A DNA stretch of 64,000 bases from Polytrichum commune. Lineage: Eukaryota > Streptophyta > Polytrichopsida > Polytrichales > Polytrichaceae. The position numbers and the translations under genes were made by a program. Shown in pieces: positions 22,998-36,900 of this stretch. A model generated the notes under the pieces. That model was not told where the DNA came from and made no database searches. It was given only the letters and a program-made list of their open reading frames with translations. Position 1 is the stretch's first letter; every line of letters starts with the position of its first letter. The stretch lies in assembly GCA_950295325.1 (NCBI GenBank), contig OX485805.1, forward strand, positions 49,438,758 through 49,502,757, given 5' to 3'.

Positions 22998-23405
22998 AGT
23001 CAAAGTAATACAAATCAGAAACACATGCATATAAACATAATTATAAACTGAGTGTATGATAATATTCAGTTTGCGCGCGCACTGATCATTAGTTGTCCAC
23101 TTTCGCGGCGTCTGGGGAGGTGTCACTGTTGTTAGGGCCTCGTGATGAGTAAGCAAACCTCGTGATGCGTGATGGACTATATGGCTTGGTTCAATGATCG
23201 GGGAGAACCGGCATGCATATATAAACATTCGGATGATCTCAACCGATTATATATGCATGCCCAAAAATCTCCCGGATCACTGGCTTGGCTGTGGAGCTTT
23301 GCAAGAGATTGCATTAAAATGTCTAAATTAATGAGGACCACAGTACGATGCATCCGATGCCTTAACCCCTTACCCTCCGAGCGTTTTTTTCCCCATCAAA
23401 TTAGA
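21931..23405. other. AT-rich intergenic with TA microsatellites
   Basis: TA-dinucleotide tracts lie at about 22297-22322 and 22949-22995, with repeated AGTATATATAGATTGCAGT near 22110-22150. No gene is recognised. Confidence 0.5.
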
Positions 23406-23410
23406 GGACA

Positions 23411-23690
23411 ATAGAGTTATCCTTTAACTCAACCGGAGTTTTAGTAGGGAGATGGTTGTTTCGCATGCATAACTTTCCATGTTCGGTAAGTTGTGGGTGC
23501 ATGCTTGGAGTCAATGTGGAGGTTTGAACGAAGAACCTTCCATATTAGTTTATTGGGTACCAAACTCATTTTGGCATGCCAAGAGACGCCAAAATGAGTT
23601 TGATACCCAATGAACCAATATGGAATGTCCTTCGTTTCATGGTCGACCATCCCAATTCTTAGAGATAAGAGTTAAAGTGCCACTTTTACT
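23411..23690. mobile_element. palindromic MITE, family P, copy 1
   Basis: Begins AATAGAGTTATCCTTTAACT and ends in a degraded reverse complement. It folds back about TTTGGCATGCCAAGAGACGC, with arms containing CCAAACTCATTTTGGCATGC / GCCAAAATGAGTTTGATACC. Related copies lie at about 51225, 52866, 60625 and 61688. Confidence 0.75.
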
Positions 23691-23988
23691 CTTATAATGT
23701 AGTTGAAAATGAGGCGCATTTTTATGATGGAGTGTGCTCTCTATAACTCTATTAACAATAGGTTTCCTTCCATGGAAAATTGTCAGTCCCATAAAACATT
23801 GTTATGGATTTGAATAATGTTATGATGCATTTTGATACTCTAGAGAAGTAATCCCTTTGTCACAATCCTTCATGTACTTTTAGTCCCTTAAGCCTTTTCA
23901 CTTCCCGGACTTTAAAATCAATTTCATTTCAAAGTGGATTTCCTTTTTGAGACGTTTGCCCTTGACAAAAGTTGGAAGTTTGAACTTA

Positions 23989-24054
<66 letters not shown>

Positions 24055-25723
24055 TTTGTTTTTACCATGCCTTAAACAAATCGCACAAAAGGTAAAATAT
24101 AACCCCAAAGGATTAATTGCCTTAGAATTAGGTAATTTTTACCTAACAAATGTCCACCCTAGATCCGATACTATGCATCTACGGAAAAGGATAGTTACCT
24201 AATCATATATTAAGTGAAAGGAAACATGGGAACATCCTTTCAAAGTTTAAGCCACATGAGCAGTTTACCCTTGGCAACTTCTAGGATTAGAATAAATTGT
24301 GCGGACGTGTGGAAGGCGTAGGCTAAGTGCTTCATTCTTTGATCACACAAAAGGGCTAAAGAACAAGTAGAATGCTCAAGGATAGTTTGAGTATGTTTTG
24401 ATACAAAATGTATGATTTTGCCTTGTATGATTGTGTGACATAGATAACAATTGGGTTTTGTTGTTATTCATCTCGTGTACGTTCCTAACCCTCTCTTTGG
24501 ATTCGGTTGGTGGCATGGGCACATGTGAGGCAGACCCTTCACAACCTTGACGGCATCATTAGGTTTTGTATTTCATCTTATTACAAAAGTAATGTGTGGA
24601 CAATGTTTAGGTATTATGTAATGATAAAGAATACATAGCATGAAATGATATGAGAGGGAACCATTGGAGTATATGTTAGACTTAGTCCTTATACCTTCTT
24701 TTGAAATTTGACTATGAAAGCCTTGGATATGAAATATCAACATCTAATAAAACCTTAGACATGTGAATGCTCAAAGGTTGTATTCTTTAACTTATTAGAC
24801 ATACTCCAAGATAAAATAATTCCAAGGATATGATGATAGATATTTAATGATGTAACCTTGAGGGATGGTCCCACCCACCCAAGTCTTGCAAAGAAACATG
24901 GATATGTAGAAGAATGGTTTGGCCTCTAAATAAGAGGATGTATTTTGAAAGGTTTATCCTTGGAAATAATCTCTCTCTCTCTCTCCCTCCGTCCCCCAAA
25001 AACATCAATGACTCATGCACTTTCTCTCTCTCTCGTCGAGAAGAAGTCTATGGGTGATGAAAGTAGCTTCTGGTTTCTGGTGAGACCACGTTGCATGTGC
25101 TTTCTCGACCGTCGGATTTGACTGATGTAACCCTCCTCCCTTGATCTCCTCCGTCCACTGTTCATTGACATGCACAAACCCCCACCCCCCCAAAAAAAAT
25201 TAAAAAAAATTAAAAATCAATGAGGCATGCGCTTGAAGCTTACCTTATACATGGACATTGCAGAACTAAGGCAAGTTAGTATATGGGCCTTAAATGGACA
25301 TTTAAAGCTCTATACCCACTTCTCGTGGGATAGGAAGCACGTAATGTATAATGCAAGATGATTGCCAAATTCATATTGTGTCAATAGCCATTTTTCCTTG
25401 TAAAATTTGAGTTCATATTAGCATGTTAATATTCATTGTCAAAGTTAAGATTCTCTTTCTTATTAAATGATGATGTACCTCTAAGGCCTTACATGTTTAC
25501 CAAAAAAAACGGGGTTCGGAATGGAATTTGGTGGGCCAAGGTTAAAGAATTTTGGCCTTGACATGGGAGGAGGAGAAGGAGATGTGCCTAACCTCACTAC
25601 AACGAGGTGGGGGTACTTTGACTTGTCCCTATGACATAAAAAAAAACTTTTGTGTGGACGCCAACAAGGATGAATGATGTTCAGTGATTTTTCTTCCATA
25701 TACAACAAGGAGGTGGGAGAGAG
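23691..25723. other. intergenic, CT microsatellite and remnants
   Basis: A (CT)n tract spans about 23993-24051. Positions 25240-25480 contain a diverged copy of the repeat with ACCCACTTCT-GGGATAGGAAGC seen also at 56.4 and 59.8 kb. No coding gene is recognised. Confidence 0.5.
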
Positions 25724-26835
25724 GGAATCACAACACACAAGTGTGTCTTTCAATCATCCAATATAGAAGCACTATAATAGAAAGAAATCCATATTTTACT
25801 ATTTGTAGTTAGTTAGACACCGGATTCATATTTAAATACCATAAATTGGTCTAGTCCAGGTCATTTGAAATGAATATGCCAAAAATCTACATGGGACAAG
25901 GTTTATGTTGGATGGATGAGAGGTACTATACCTAATGAATCCTTACATTTCAAGGTAAATCCCTACTTGATAATCCTTACATTTCAAGGGAAAAGTGGCC
26001 TTCTCGTATAGAAAGCTTTGAAGCACTTTATTATACATGTGTAATGCAATGAGTTAGCGGCTAAGGCATCCAAGAGGGGGCCATGAGGTTCAAGGTTTGA
26101 ATCCCTTGGCCACCACCCATGCCTTGTAGGTGGTTACGTTCCCAAGGTATAGTAGGTGGAGGCCTACCACCATGTATGTTATGCATGCTATTTAACAAGA
26201 TAACTATAAGTATTGGATTAATAAAATTACCACTAAAATTTTCCAACATAAATTACCATCTAAACTTACCACAAACTAAAATTTACCATGTCAGAATGAA
26301 GAATTTGTCAATGTTTTAAAATAAAACAATTCTAGAGGGGCCGTGTCCAAAATTAAAACAAGTTCAAGATGATTGATGGCTAACAAGATGGCCACATTGG
26401 TACACAATCATGGGGGGTGCACCTACACTTGATTTATGTATACACATGCAAGAACACACTATTTAATTGGGGGGGGGGGTATTTACCTTCCTTCATTGAA
26501 TAGTTTCCACCTTACAGGTAGCTAAATTTCTATTGAATTGTATTTTCTAACACCTTGTCATTATATATATATATATATATATATATTAGAGTCGCATAAT
26601 TATTATACCCTATCTTATTATAAGTAGCAAAAAACTTCGTATGAACAATCTACACATACATTACACATACAATACACTATGCATATTACATTACACTGCG
26701 CAAATATTACTATGCACATTACGCACATACAACCATCATATTATAAACTTTAGCATATTGTGTATGGTTCTTGAACCCCCTAGGAAACCCTAAAGAAGCT
26801 AGACAACCCTTTCATTGCCAGATGATGATCCAAAG
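25724..26835. repeat. dispersed repeat, uninterrupted copy
   Basis: The left half equals 4997-5491 and the right half equals 13056-13680, joined at 26211. It includes a G-run at 26470-26479 and a TA tract at 26565-26586. Because it lacks the 7.56-kb insert it serves as the reference empty site. Confidence 0.88.
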
Positions 26836-28163
26836 GTGACCGTTTCAACAAATTCATCAACATGTCCACATACATTTGCTTATTTCTTATCCAATGCCAC
26901 TACTGATAGATCATTTATGTTGAACCTATAAATAAATAAATATTTTATTTTATTTTATTTATGCTACTTTACTTCTTCTTCTTCTTATACCATAACTTAA
27001 ACCACACCGTACATTAAATATAATTTTCAAATTCAAATTTAGAGGATGTTATTGTATATCTAAGAAAAATGTAAAAATTATGTGTCTTGAATAAAATCCA
27101 CCCTACATTTTCTCGCATGTGGTTTTCTACATTTTCGCCAGTGCCTACCCCTAGCACACAATATGTCATGCTTGGCCATTTGTAACTTATTAGTGTTCAA
27201 AAAGTATCATAAGGGCTTGGCTTTCCTACTAGTGCCTCAAAGAGAGGAGAAAGTATTTAGGTTGAATGTTTGAGTGCACACCTCCCCCCCCCCCTCTTGA
27301 CCTTGATTTGGATGTTAAGGGATTTAATACTCTTGTAATCACGACAATCGTTGGTACCAATCACTAGGTTCTCATCGGTACCACTGATCACTACACTAAA
27401 TATACCATTTAGCGAGTGTGGGAAATTAATTAAGGTGATACTCAATTCCTTTACGCTGTGAATGAATGCCACCAAAAGATATAGGAAACATTATTCATCT
27501 CAACACTTGACATGACAGTACCGGCACTTGGTACTATTCACTAAAGTATTGGCACTTGAAAATAATCACTAAAAGTATTGACACTTGACACTATTCACTA
27601 ACAAACACGTGGCATGCACTAATCACAAACATGCATTCATTTAAAAAAAATCTATGGTAAATGAACATAGAATTTATTGTCGTCATGAAGCAACTTTAGA
27701 AGCAACTTCAGCCCTCGGTAACTTTGAGATTTGACTAGATTGTACATGTGACTTGAATTAGTAACCCCCTCACTAATAAGTACAAGGTAGAGGGTGCTAA
27801 AACCAACACCCCACCCAAAACCAACGCCTATAAATGCCTCCCAATCACCAACACTCTACTACCTTGAAGCGGTCCCCATGGTGTAGGAGTGTATGGGCCC
27901 ACATAGTGACGCTTTCATAGCGGCATGCACTACCTTCATGCAGGGTAGGTAATGGGCTCCACTTCATCTCGGATTGGTTCAAGGTGAGTAAAGAGTGACT
28001 AGTCAATGCCTATTCTGATCATTCTATACACCTTGGGGGGGGGGGGGGGGGGGGCATATAGCCATTCTATTCACAAAGTCACGGAGGTAGGCCCACAAAG
28101 CACCAAGGGGTTGGTATCCAAGATGCGAGGTCATGAAGCTAGTGGGATACTTGATTGGGACGC
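26836..28163. other. intergenic, no gene recognised
   Basis: AT-rich remnants and a repeated GGCACTTG-(G/A)-(T/A)A-(C/T)TATTCACTAA motif around 27525-27600. A long G-run lies at 28036-28054. I see no protein-coding signal. Confidence 0.45.
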
Positions 28164-28172
28164 TTACATGAT

Positions 28173-29459
28173 GGAGGACGCTAAACACCCCCCCACGAAC
28201 TTCTAGGGATTCCATATTCGGGCGGGGGCAGCCCTCCCACGAAATTTCTGGCCCCGCCCGGATTTTTTCCAAACCCGCCCGAAAATAGCTGCCCGCCCCG
28301 CCCGAAAACGAAAAAAACATTGCTCTTCCATTCTTGAAGGCCGCTTGACTACAAATCCCATATTGAGTGCACTTCACCTTCAAGGTCTCAAATCCAATAT
28401 ATATGTGCACTTCCACCTAGTAAATAAGGCATTAAATGGGATTTCATTCCGGAAGTGAAACCATCAACCAAGAATGTAATTAACTTGGAAGTCAAAAAAT
28501 TAGAAAATCCTCATCAACATTGAGGTTATAATTTTTATGACTTCCCATTTGAAATTGTCTTCGTCATTCTTAAATGACACTTAAATTTAGTGTGCTGATG
28601 TGGTATGTATATTTTATAATATTTTAGATAATTCTGGCTACTTTCAAGAATATTCATACGCACTTATTTATAAAATATACTTAATGGAACTAATTAATAA
28701 ATTATTTTAATTACCGGATTTACTTGGAGTTAATTCCATTAATTAAATTTTAGGGTTAATTAGGCTTACTGGATATAAAAATTGAGTATTGTAATTACTG
28801 AAATTGATTGGACTTAATTGGAGTTAATTCCAGTAATTAAATTTTAGGATTAATTAGTCTTACTTAATTTGGAAAGAATACTTTCTGATTTATTTGGGAT
28901 TAATTAGGATTAATCAGAATTAATTAGACATAATTACATTAAATCACACTTAATTAGAATAAGTGCGTATGAATATTCTTGAAAGTAGCCAGAATTATCT
29001 AAAATATTATAAAATATACATACCACATCAGCACACTAAATTTAAGTGTCATTTACGAATGACGAAGACAATTTCAAATGGGAAGTCATAAAAATTATAA
29101 CCTCAATGTTGATGAGGATTTTCTAATTTTTTGACTTCCAAGTTAATTACATTCTTGGTTGATGGTTTCACTTCCGGAATGAAATCCCATTTAATGCCTT
29201 ATTTACTAGGTGGAAGTGCACATATATATTGGATTTGAGACCTTGAAGGTGAAGTGCACTCAATATGGGATTTGTAGTCAAGCGGCCTTCAAGAATGGAA
29301 GAGCAATGTTTTTTTCGTTTTCGGGCGGGGCGGGCAGCTATTTTCGGGCGGGTTTGGAAAAACTCCGGGCGAGGCCAGAAATTTCGTGGGAGGGCTGCCC
29401 CCGCCCGAATATGGAATCCCTAGAAGTTCGTGGGGGGGGGGGGGGGTTTAGCGTCCTCC
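28173..29459. mobile_element. foldback element, copy 2, with perfect 9-bp target duplication
   Basis: Starts GGAGGACGCTAAAC and ends GTTTAGCGTCCTCC. The arms extend inward for more than 500 bp through the GC-rich GGGCGGGGGCAGCCCTCC block. TTACATGAT occurs directly on both sides (28164-28172 and 29460-29468). The arms share long stretches with the 14046-15252 element (for example CCATATTGAGTGCACTTC). There is no transposase. A 9-bp duplication with long inverted repeats points to the Mutator-like (MULE) group. Confidence 0.93.
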
Positions 29460-29468
29460 TTACATGAT

Positions 29469-30876
29469 CCACTAGTATAATTGAGGTTGTAGAGTATCTA
29501 ATTTTCTTCATCATCATCATGTGTTGGAGTGGGATATGAGTTCAAGGTTGGAATCCTTGGCCCGTGTGAGCCCAAAAAGGGATGCACACATTTCAGTAAT
29601 GCTTAAATTGATAGTAAAACTTATTATTAATAGTTAGTTGCATGTGTTTGAGAGAGTAAGTTGAGTTGGAGTGAAGTAAGTTAGTTTTGTTGAGTTTTGA
29701 ATGGATTGTCAAGAAGGGGAATAGAAAAGAAGAGAAAAACAAGGTAAAGCCAAGTTGGTCGTAGTTAAAACCTATGGCATTAGGATTGAGTAGTTTTGTG
29801 GCTAATTGTCCGATTAAGGACGGGTTCTGGTTAGTTTAGGAGAGCCCAACTTTCGGTTCGGGGAAACAGGGCCCGATTCTAGGATCAGGAACGGTTGGGC
29901 CAGCAAAGGCTGGGGGGGGGGGGTGTGTGTTTCTCTCTCTTGCTGCTCCAAAACGGAGTAGCCACCGCCGCCGCCGCAGCGGTGCACAAGAGAGGCATCT
30001 GCTTGAAGCAAAAGGGAGAAAGACGATGTTGATGGCCGATTGAGGAAGGGGGGAGAATCAGGGACAATACTGAGGCTGAGACCTCAGAAATTGAAGAAGA
30101 ATGTGGCAGGGGATTCGATTCGAGGAAGTGTTGAAGGGGGTGCTAGCTTCTGAAGGGATGGCTGGGATTCGGAAGGAGGAGTGTGCGCATTCCAACAACG
30201 AATGCGAGGTCGTATGTGCCAATGTGGCTGAGAAGTGCATCTGAATTGAGCGGGACTCGTAAGGCATTTTGGCTTTAAGATGCCGAGGATTAAAGAGTTC
30301 GGCACCCAGATATTGTAAATTTTGATGGCATCCAGTCTGCTTGAGTGAGGAGGCGGAAGGGTTGGGCTTCGGTAACCCGAGGCATTGCTGCAATTGTATT
30401 TGATGCCTCCGAATCAGAATGGGAAGAGGGCGAAGAGGGTTGACCCGGGGGCATCCGCCTGGATTGGGAAGTGGCCGAGCTCTAGTGAGGTCGTGGACAG
30501 ACCGAGAGAGACCATCCTCGGCAGCTGCAAGCAGCTGGGACTTTGACAGGCTGGGGAGACGTTCCAGAAGGGGTTGAGAGGCTAGGACAGGGGCAAAGCC
30601 GCATTACTCAGCAGTCCTAAGCCACTGCACTGGCTGCCTAATGAGGAAGGAACAAGGTGGTATGTAGGCATAATAAGAGGCCATACCATACTAGGGTGTG
30701 GAATTAGGTGGGTATACGGGCATTAGAATTAGTGGGGCTTAGCACAACTTGGGTATAGGCAAGCTTGTGCAATTAGGAGAGTAGAGTTTGGATTTGTTTC
30801 CATCATGGCTTAGAGTGTGGGGTTAAGGAGCATTGTACAAGTATTCCTAAATACTGGTACCCCAAACTATTTAAAT
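29469..30876. other. probable 5' LTR upstream part, boundary not found
   Basis: This lies immediately before the part of the 5' LTR that is duplicated downstream (30877-31011). An AATAAA at 30871-30876 would be the LTR polyadenylation signal. The 3' LTR is too short to fix the 5' LTR start by comparison. No gene is seen; a G-run lies at 29912-29921. Confidence 0.4.
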
Positions 30877-31016
30877 AAAGAATTGTGAGTTCAATATTTG
30901 CATGGTGACCCCTGGGGAATCGAGCATCCGGGGATAAGGAGTTAACAAATGGATGTTGGCTACGAACTCTCACCTGGACTAAGACGCTAAAGGTGGGGGT
31001 TTGTGGCTGACATAAA

Positions 31017-31034
31017 TGGTGCGTCCGCCGGGAG
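31017..31034 (+). other. candidate primer binding site
   Basis: TGGTGCGTCCGCCGGGAG starts five bases after the LTR end (CTGACA). The position and the TGG start are as expected for a tRNA 3'-end complement; I cannot assign the tRNA. Confidence 0.4.
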
Positions 31035-31917
31035 TGAAGCGAGATTAGGAGACAAGACTTGGAGGCGATTAGGAAAGACTTGGAGGCACGAACGTGTGAG
31101 AGAGGAAGAAACACTTGGTGTGTGGTAAATGTTCACATTGATTTTTCGGGTTTTTGGGTTTAATTAGATTAGTGGCCTTTCAATTCTTCCTTGGAACGAA
31201 TTGCATATTTTAATTATGCATTTTGTTTTGAGGAAGGAGCGCGGCTTGAGGTAATTACTAAATTCTCTTGGGAATGACATAAGGACATAACACTAAGCTT
31301 GCGATCATTAGCTCACTAAGATTTTAGAGGGATAATTAAATTTAGGAAGAGTCAACTTCGACACTCACCTTGGGTGAGTCTCCAAGTTAGGGAACTTTTG
31401 AATTTGATGTGTACACTAGAATTGTTAGTTAGAATTATTGTGTCGATGTCACATTGAGTCACGGTCGAGGGTGAGTGCTAACATGCAGGGGGAGGCGAAT
31501 TGCTTGAGGTATGACATTCTTCAAAGTGAAATTGCTAATTAATTAAGGAAGGATTTTAGTACCTGTCTTTGTCGTTATCCGTTGTAGAGGATAATTACCT
31601 AGTCATCGCATTGTGTTGGAGATGAGAGGGTGATGCCTCAGTCTTTAATGCGGTGCATGGCGAAGGTCAGCCCCTCACTCTCGATATTGTGGTGAGTGCC
31701 AATTTGAGGAAGAATGTGGAGGTGATTCTCCGGCTTGACTAAGAATTGGCATAAACATGTCTATCCCCTGTTTGGGATTTTTCACTTAAGTGGGCTTGCA
31801 GGTTTTTTTTCCTCACTTCTTCAACTTTAAACCACATCAAGAAAAGTGAAAACATTAATGAATGAAGGTAGTGAGGGGTATGTTTGGTCAAGTGAGGGGT
31901 GATCGATTCCTTGGGGG

Positions 31918-33758
31918 ATGCAAGGTAAGACTCGATCTAAAAAACCAAGGTTGGAATTAGGAGTAGATAAATTTACACGTAGAAGGAGATCATCTAGGAT
32001 TGCTGAGGTTGCGGAGAAAATTGGAGTTAGATTAGAAAGTTGCTTGAATGTGGAGCTTAGTGTCACTCCATTGCTAGAAATAGTACAGGAAGAGGCTCAA
32101 GTTGAGAACGAAGAAATTCTTTCTAAGTTGGGCGGCGATATATCATCAGAGACTAATACACTTAGGGAAGGCATTTCAATAGGAATTGATAAGGACATAG
32201 GAGGGGATACACCAGTCACCATGGTTCAGGATGGAGGCGGAGACGGGCCCATACCACCGGTGGATCCCATTGATCCATTGGTTAGACCAAGAAGTCTGCC
32301 AATTGTGGTTCCACAAAACTTAGCGGCGGTGGACATGCCATCCCACCTCCCTAAGTTTTATGGAACTAAAGATGAGGATCCATCTAGGCATATGGAGAGG
32401 TACATTGAGAGGTTGGCTAGTTCTCTTATGACCAATCAAGGGTATTGGTTGGTTTGGTTCCCGACCACCTTAGAAGATGAATTCTAGGAGTGGTATAGAG
32501 ACCATGCCGAGGGACATTTTAGAGATTGGAAGCAATTGCAAAGGGAGTTTCTCAATGAATTTAGGCCAGAGGTTGGCCAAAACACGGCTTTGAGAGCATT
32601 GAAGTAAGGTAGGGAAGAGGAGATTTCGGCTTACATTAGGAGGTTTTATTTAGTGTGTACACAATTTGTGGGCGCCATACTCAATGATGACATACCAAAA
32701 CAATTCTTCATTCAAGGTTTCTTTAAATCGGGAACAATTAGAGGTGTTCTTGAGAGGAATCCTCAAACCTTGGTGGATGCCAAGAGGGCGGCTAAAGAGA
32801 TAGAGAATCTAGATAGGGATCATGAGATATTGTGGAGAAGGGAGGATGAATTAATCCCTCAATTCATGCCCCTTCGGCCGCGAATGGTGGAGGGAGAGCA
32901 AGGTAGGTATGGGAGTCAAGCTCCATATGCTCTCATTGATGCAGGTCCACGTCCTTTGGCGGTTAGGGAACCGACACCACTGTTAGCATTGCCGGCCCCT
33001 AGAGTAGATCCTCATCTAGAGAAAGTGAAGAAGAGGTTGGGTGCTAGTCAGTTGGGATTTCAAGAGGCCATGATTAAACATATGCAAAGTCTTACGGATC
33101 AAATGTCATTGATGGTTAGGAGCCAACAACCTGGTCCTCCTCCTCAAGTTGAGTCGGGTAGACATGCCTCGGAATTGTGGTGTGTTCAGTGTGGCCAACC
33201 GGGTTACACTCGTCAGTTTTGTAGGAATGGACCAAACCGAGATCAAATGATGAACGGTGGTCCACTTCTACAAAACCAAAGAGGTCAAGGGCAAATTCAG
33301 TATGAACATGGTAACAATAGGGGATCTCCTCCTAGAGGACAAGGTGGTCAAAATGTGAAGATGAAGGAATTCAATTTTTTTTGTGAAAGATGACATGCAC
33401 AAGGTCAATGTTGGTCCGAGGGACAAGGTTATGGTTGTGGTAATTGTGGGGAAAACCATCCTTCGGACGAATGTCGTCAACTGGATGAGATTATCAATAT
33501 ACCTTACCCGGTAGCCAATCCACAACAACAAGCTAGGGACAACATGAGGGGAGTGAGGCCACAAGGTGGACCACCGAATGAGCTTAGGCCACCGAATTTG
33601 TACTATGACCATGGGAATGCAAGACAAACTTTTCATCCTCCGTCGGGATTGCAAACGACAAACAGATATATCCCGATTCAAAATAGGCAAGGGGTCCCAC
33701 AGAATTTCAACAATAGGAGGCAAGCTCCTCCCATGGATCCGGGTCCGTTAAATTCTTA
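31918..33758 (+). pseudogene. retrotransposon gag with stop codons
   Basis: The start ATG at 31918 opens a basic N terminus. It is followed by a retrotransposon-gag core (DMPSHLPKFYGTKDEDPSRH; then EWYRDHAEGHFRDWKQLQ). TAG at 32485 and TAA near 32605 interrupt the same frame; a third stop (TGA) is near 33391. Zinc-knuckle-like cysteines follow: WCVQCGQPGYTRQFC, where Tyr replaces the usual His, and later CGNCGENHPSDEC. At least one of the stops could come from a C-to-T change (CAA to TAA), common in methylated plant repeats. Confidence 0.8.
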
Positions 33759-33955
33759 GGATGTCAAGTTCATGGAGGGTGTGGTGGAGTCACATCATGA
33801 GGAGTCTATTCCTTTTCAAATGGATGTTGGTGAAGAACAAGGTCAATGGCCTCCACACACCAATGCCATTACCTATGAGTTGAGGAGTTTTAATGATGAG
33901 GTCGTTCATGAGGCACCGACATTGGCGGTCACCACTAGGGCTATGAGAGGAAGAG

Positions 33956-36900
33956 GTGGAGCCACAGGAGGACGATTCTTCGAGAGAGGCTCCCGAATTG
34001 TTAGATTTAGAGAAGGCAGCTAGGACAGCTAGGAGAGCCACTGAGGCACTAGAGAGGGAGAATGTGATTCTCCAAGATAGGGAGAGGCCTAATGTCATTC
34101 ATGATTTAGAGGGTAGTGACATGGGAGAATGGGAAGGACCGGGAATCCCTTTGGATGAATTTGATGGTGTGGGCAATGTAAAGGTGAAAAAACCGAATGG
34201 CTATGATCTATGGGCCGATCTTAGCTCATTTAAGGCCGACATTACCTTTGGACAATTGTTGGAGATACCACTCATGGCTCATAAAACTCTCAAGGAAGGA
34301 TTGCCGGTGAATAGAAGGACTAGGAAGGTGAAGACTAGGGTGGCCGCTAGAATTCAACTGCAAGGAGGAGGACGTAATATCAAGGCAATTGAAATTGAAG
34401 TTATGGTGGTAGACAAGGTGGTTCCGAATGTGTTAGTGGATGGAGGTAGTGGTCTAAACATCTTGCCGGAGCACACCATGAAGAGGTTGGGTCTTAGTCT
34501 TACGGGTCCATCACCTTTCATCATCAACATGGCGAATCAAACTCCGGCTGTGCCCTTAGGAATGATTAAGGATTGTAGGATTAGCACCGAAGGAGAAGAA
34601 TATGTAGTGACTTTTCATGTCATCAAGATACACTCCAACAAAGATATATCACGGGGAGGTCACTTCATTGTCAAGTTGACACCACGTGCGGACAAAGTTT
34701 GCTACCCTTATATTACATGTCATATATAATTTTAAAATGTATGATATTTTTTCTACATATACATAACTATTGATAGTATTTTTTGTATATTTTTTGAAAT
34801 TTTTAGTCATCTTTATTTTTTTAATAAATATTTTAGTTCAATTATGTGTCATTCTAGTTAGAAACGGTATGTTTTATGAAAAAACAAATCATCAAATTTA
34901 GTTACCACTTTTACCTATATCATAAGTACTGTGTATATCTACTTATGAAAAAAATTTGATAAAATTTTGACCCATTTTGGTGGTGCAACTTACCAAAAGA
35001 AGATTTTTTTTTGTCGCACGTGGTGTTCAATTTGACAATGGAGTGATCTACCCGTGAGATATATTTCCTATTTTGTTAGATAGGCCATGGTTGAGAATGT
35101 CGGAGGCTATTGTGGAGTGGGGAGGAGCCAAGCCTTCCATTACTTATGGTCCTAAGGATAATAGGGTCAAGATTTCTATAGGGTCATTAGGTAGTTGGGT
35201 GAGAAAGGAGATCTCCTCATCCTCGGAGGATGAAATTGATGATAAAGGAGACGACATGGATGGTGAGGCATTGGTAGAAGTCGTCCACTTGGATAGTCAT
35301 AGAAAAATCACAGATTCATAATCGGGTGGTTTAGGTCCTAGTTTCTATCATTATGGGAATGATGGGGAGTATGCATAGTGGTTAAGAGATTATCCCGAGT
35401 CGGAGTTTGATGTGATGGTGACGTCTCACCATGCATATTTACACGATGAGATTATTGGTTCTATGACGAAGAATATTCCTTGTTGGAGCCATGTGAGGTA
35501 CTCACCGAGGATGAGTGGATTTTAAGGGGGTTGACACCTTGGGTAGATGGTATGGAAGAAAGTGACGTTAGTTTAGTACATGTGGATGGGATTCAAGACG
35601 ATGAGGCTATTATGGACGCTGCGAGGTTGGAGGAGCCTTTGCACTTCAAGACTACATCGACGAGGATAATGGTTGGACAGGATGTCAAGGATTATCTTAA
35701 AGTATCTCCAGATTGGTATAGGAACAAGGATGAACAAATTCTTGTATTTGAAGCGGATTGGAAGTATGTGGATGTGACAACGCGCAATGAAAATGTTAGA
35801 CAAATGAAGATGGGGTCTAAGTTGGATGAGGAGGAGATCAAGGAATATAGTGAGTTGCTCGATGAATTTAGTGACACCTTCGTTTGGTCATACAATGAGC
35901 TTAAAGGAATTCCTAGAGAGATGGTGGAGCATCGCATTCCCTTGATTCCGGGTGCTAGGCCAATTAGGCAAAATGAGAGAAGGATGAACCCACAATTACA
36001 ATTGTTGGTTAAGGCGGAATTAGAGAGATTGTTGAAGGCCGAATTTATTAAGCCGGTGGTGATTACGGATTGAATTTCTCCGATGGTCTTGGTGAAGAAA
36101 AAAAATGGGAAGTTGAGGGTGTGTATAAATTATAGGAAACTAAATGCTTGCACACAAAATGATCATTTTTTTTATCACTCTTCTTTTAGAGGAGGTAGGA
36201 GGGCATGCTCGTTATACGTTCATGGATGGTTATGTGGGTTATAACCAAATCGCCATAGCATTACAAGACATCCACAAGACGGCCTTTATTACTCCGTGGG
36301 GCACGTTTGTGTGGGTGGTCATACTATTTGGTTTGTGTAACGCTTCCGCCACGTTTCAGAGGCTCGTCATGTATATCTTCACCGACTTGTTATACAAATT
36401 CATGACAGTCTTCATCGATGATTTCAACACTCAGTCGAGTTCTAGTCAACATATAAGATGTGTGCGAGAGACTTTGGTGAGGTATAGACAGATGAGGCTA
36501 GCTTTGAACCCGGATAAACATTCTTGGGTGTACATAAGGGAGTTCTATTGGGTTATGTGGTGAGCAAGAAGGGTAGAGAGCCGGATTCCGACAAGATCAC
36601 GGTGATTGATCAGTTGCCTACTCCCACAAATGCGAAGGGTATAGCCAAGTTGTTAGGACATGTGGGTTGGTATAGGGAGTTGATTACTAATTTTTCTAAG
36701 ATAGCAGTTCCCATCACTCAGTTGCTTAAGAAGGATTGTAGGTTTGAGTGGACAGAGGCTTGCCAAAGGGCATTCGAGGAATTGAGAGATAAATTGAGCA
36801 CCTATCCGGTGTTGGTGCTACGGACTGGAGAAAACATTTTTATATTTTTTGTGATGCTAGCTCAGTAGCTATAGGTAGTGCATTATGTCAGGCGACAGGA

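Noticed and set aside
22845-23228. Minus-strand frame with long Tyr/Ile run
   Set aside because: Encoded by a TA microsatellite.
28024-29467. Near-identical open frames at both ends of the foldback element
   Set aside because: They are the two arms of one inverted repeat; no selection on protein is implied and they end in G-runs.
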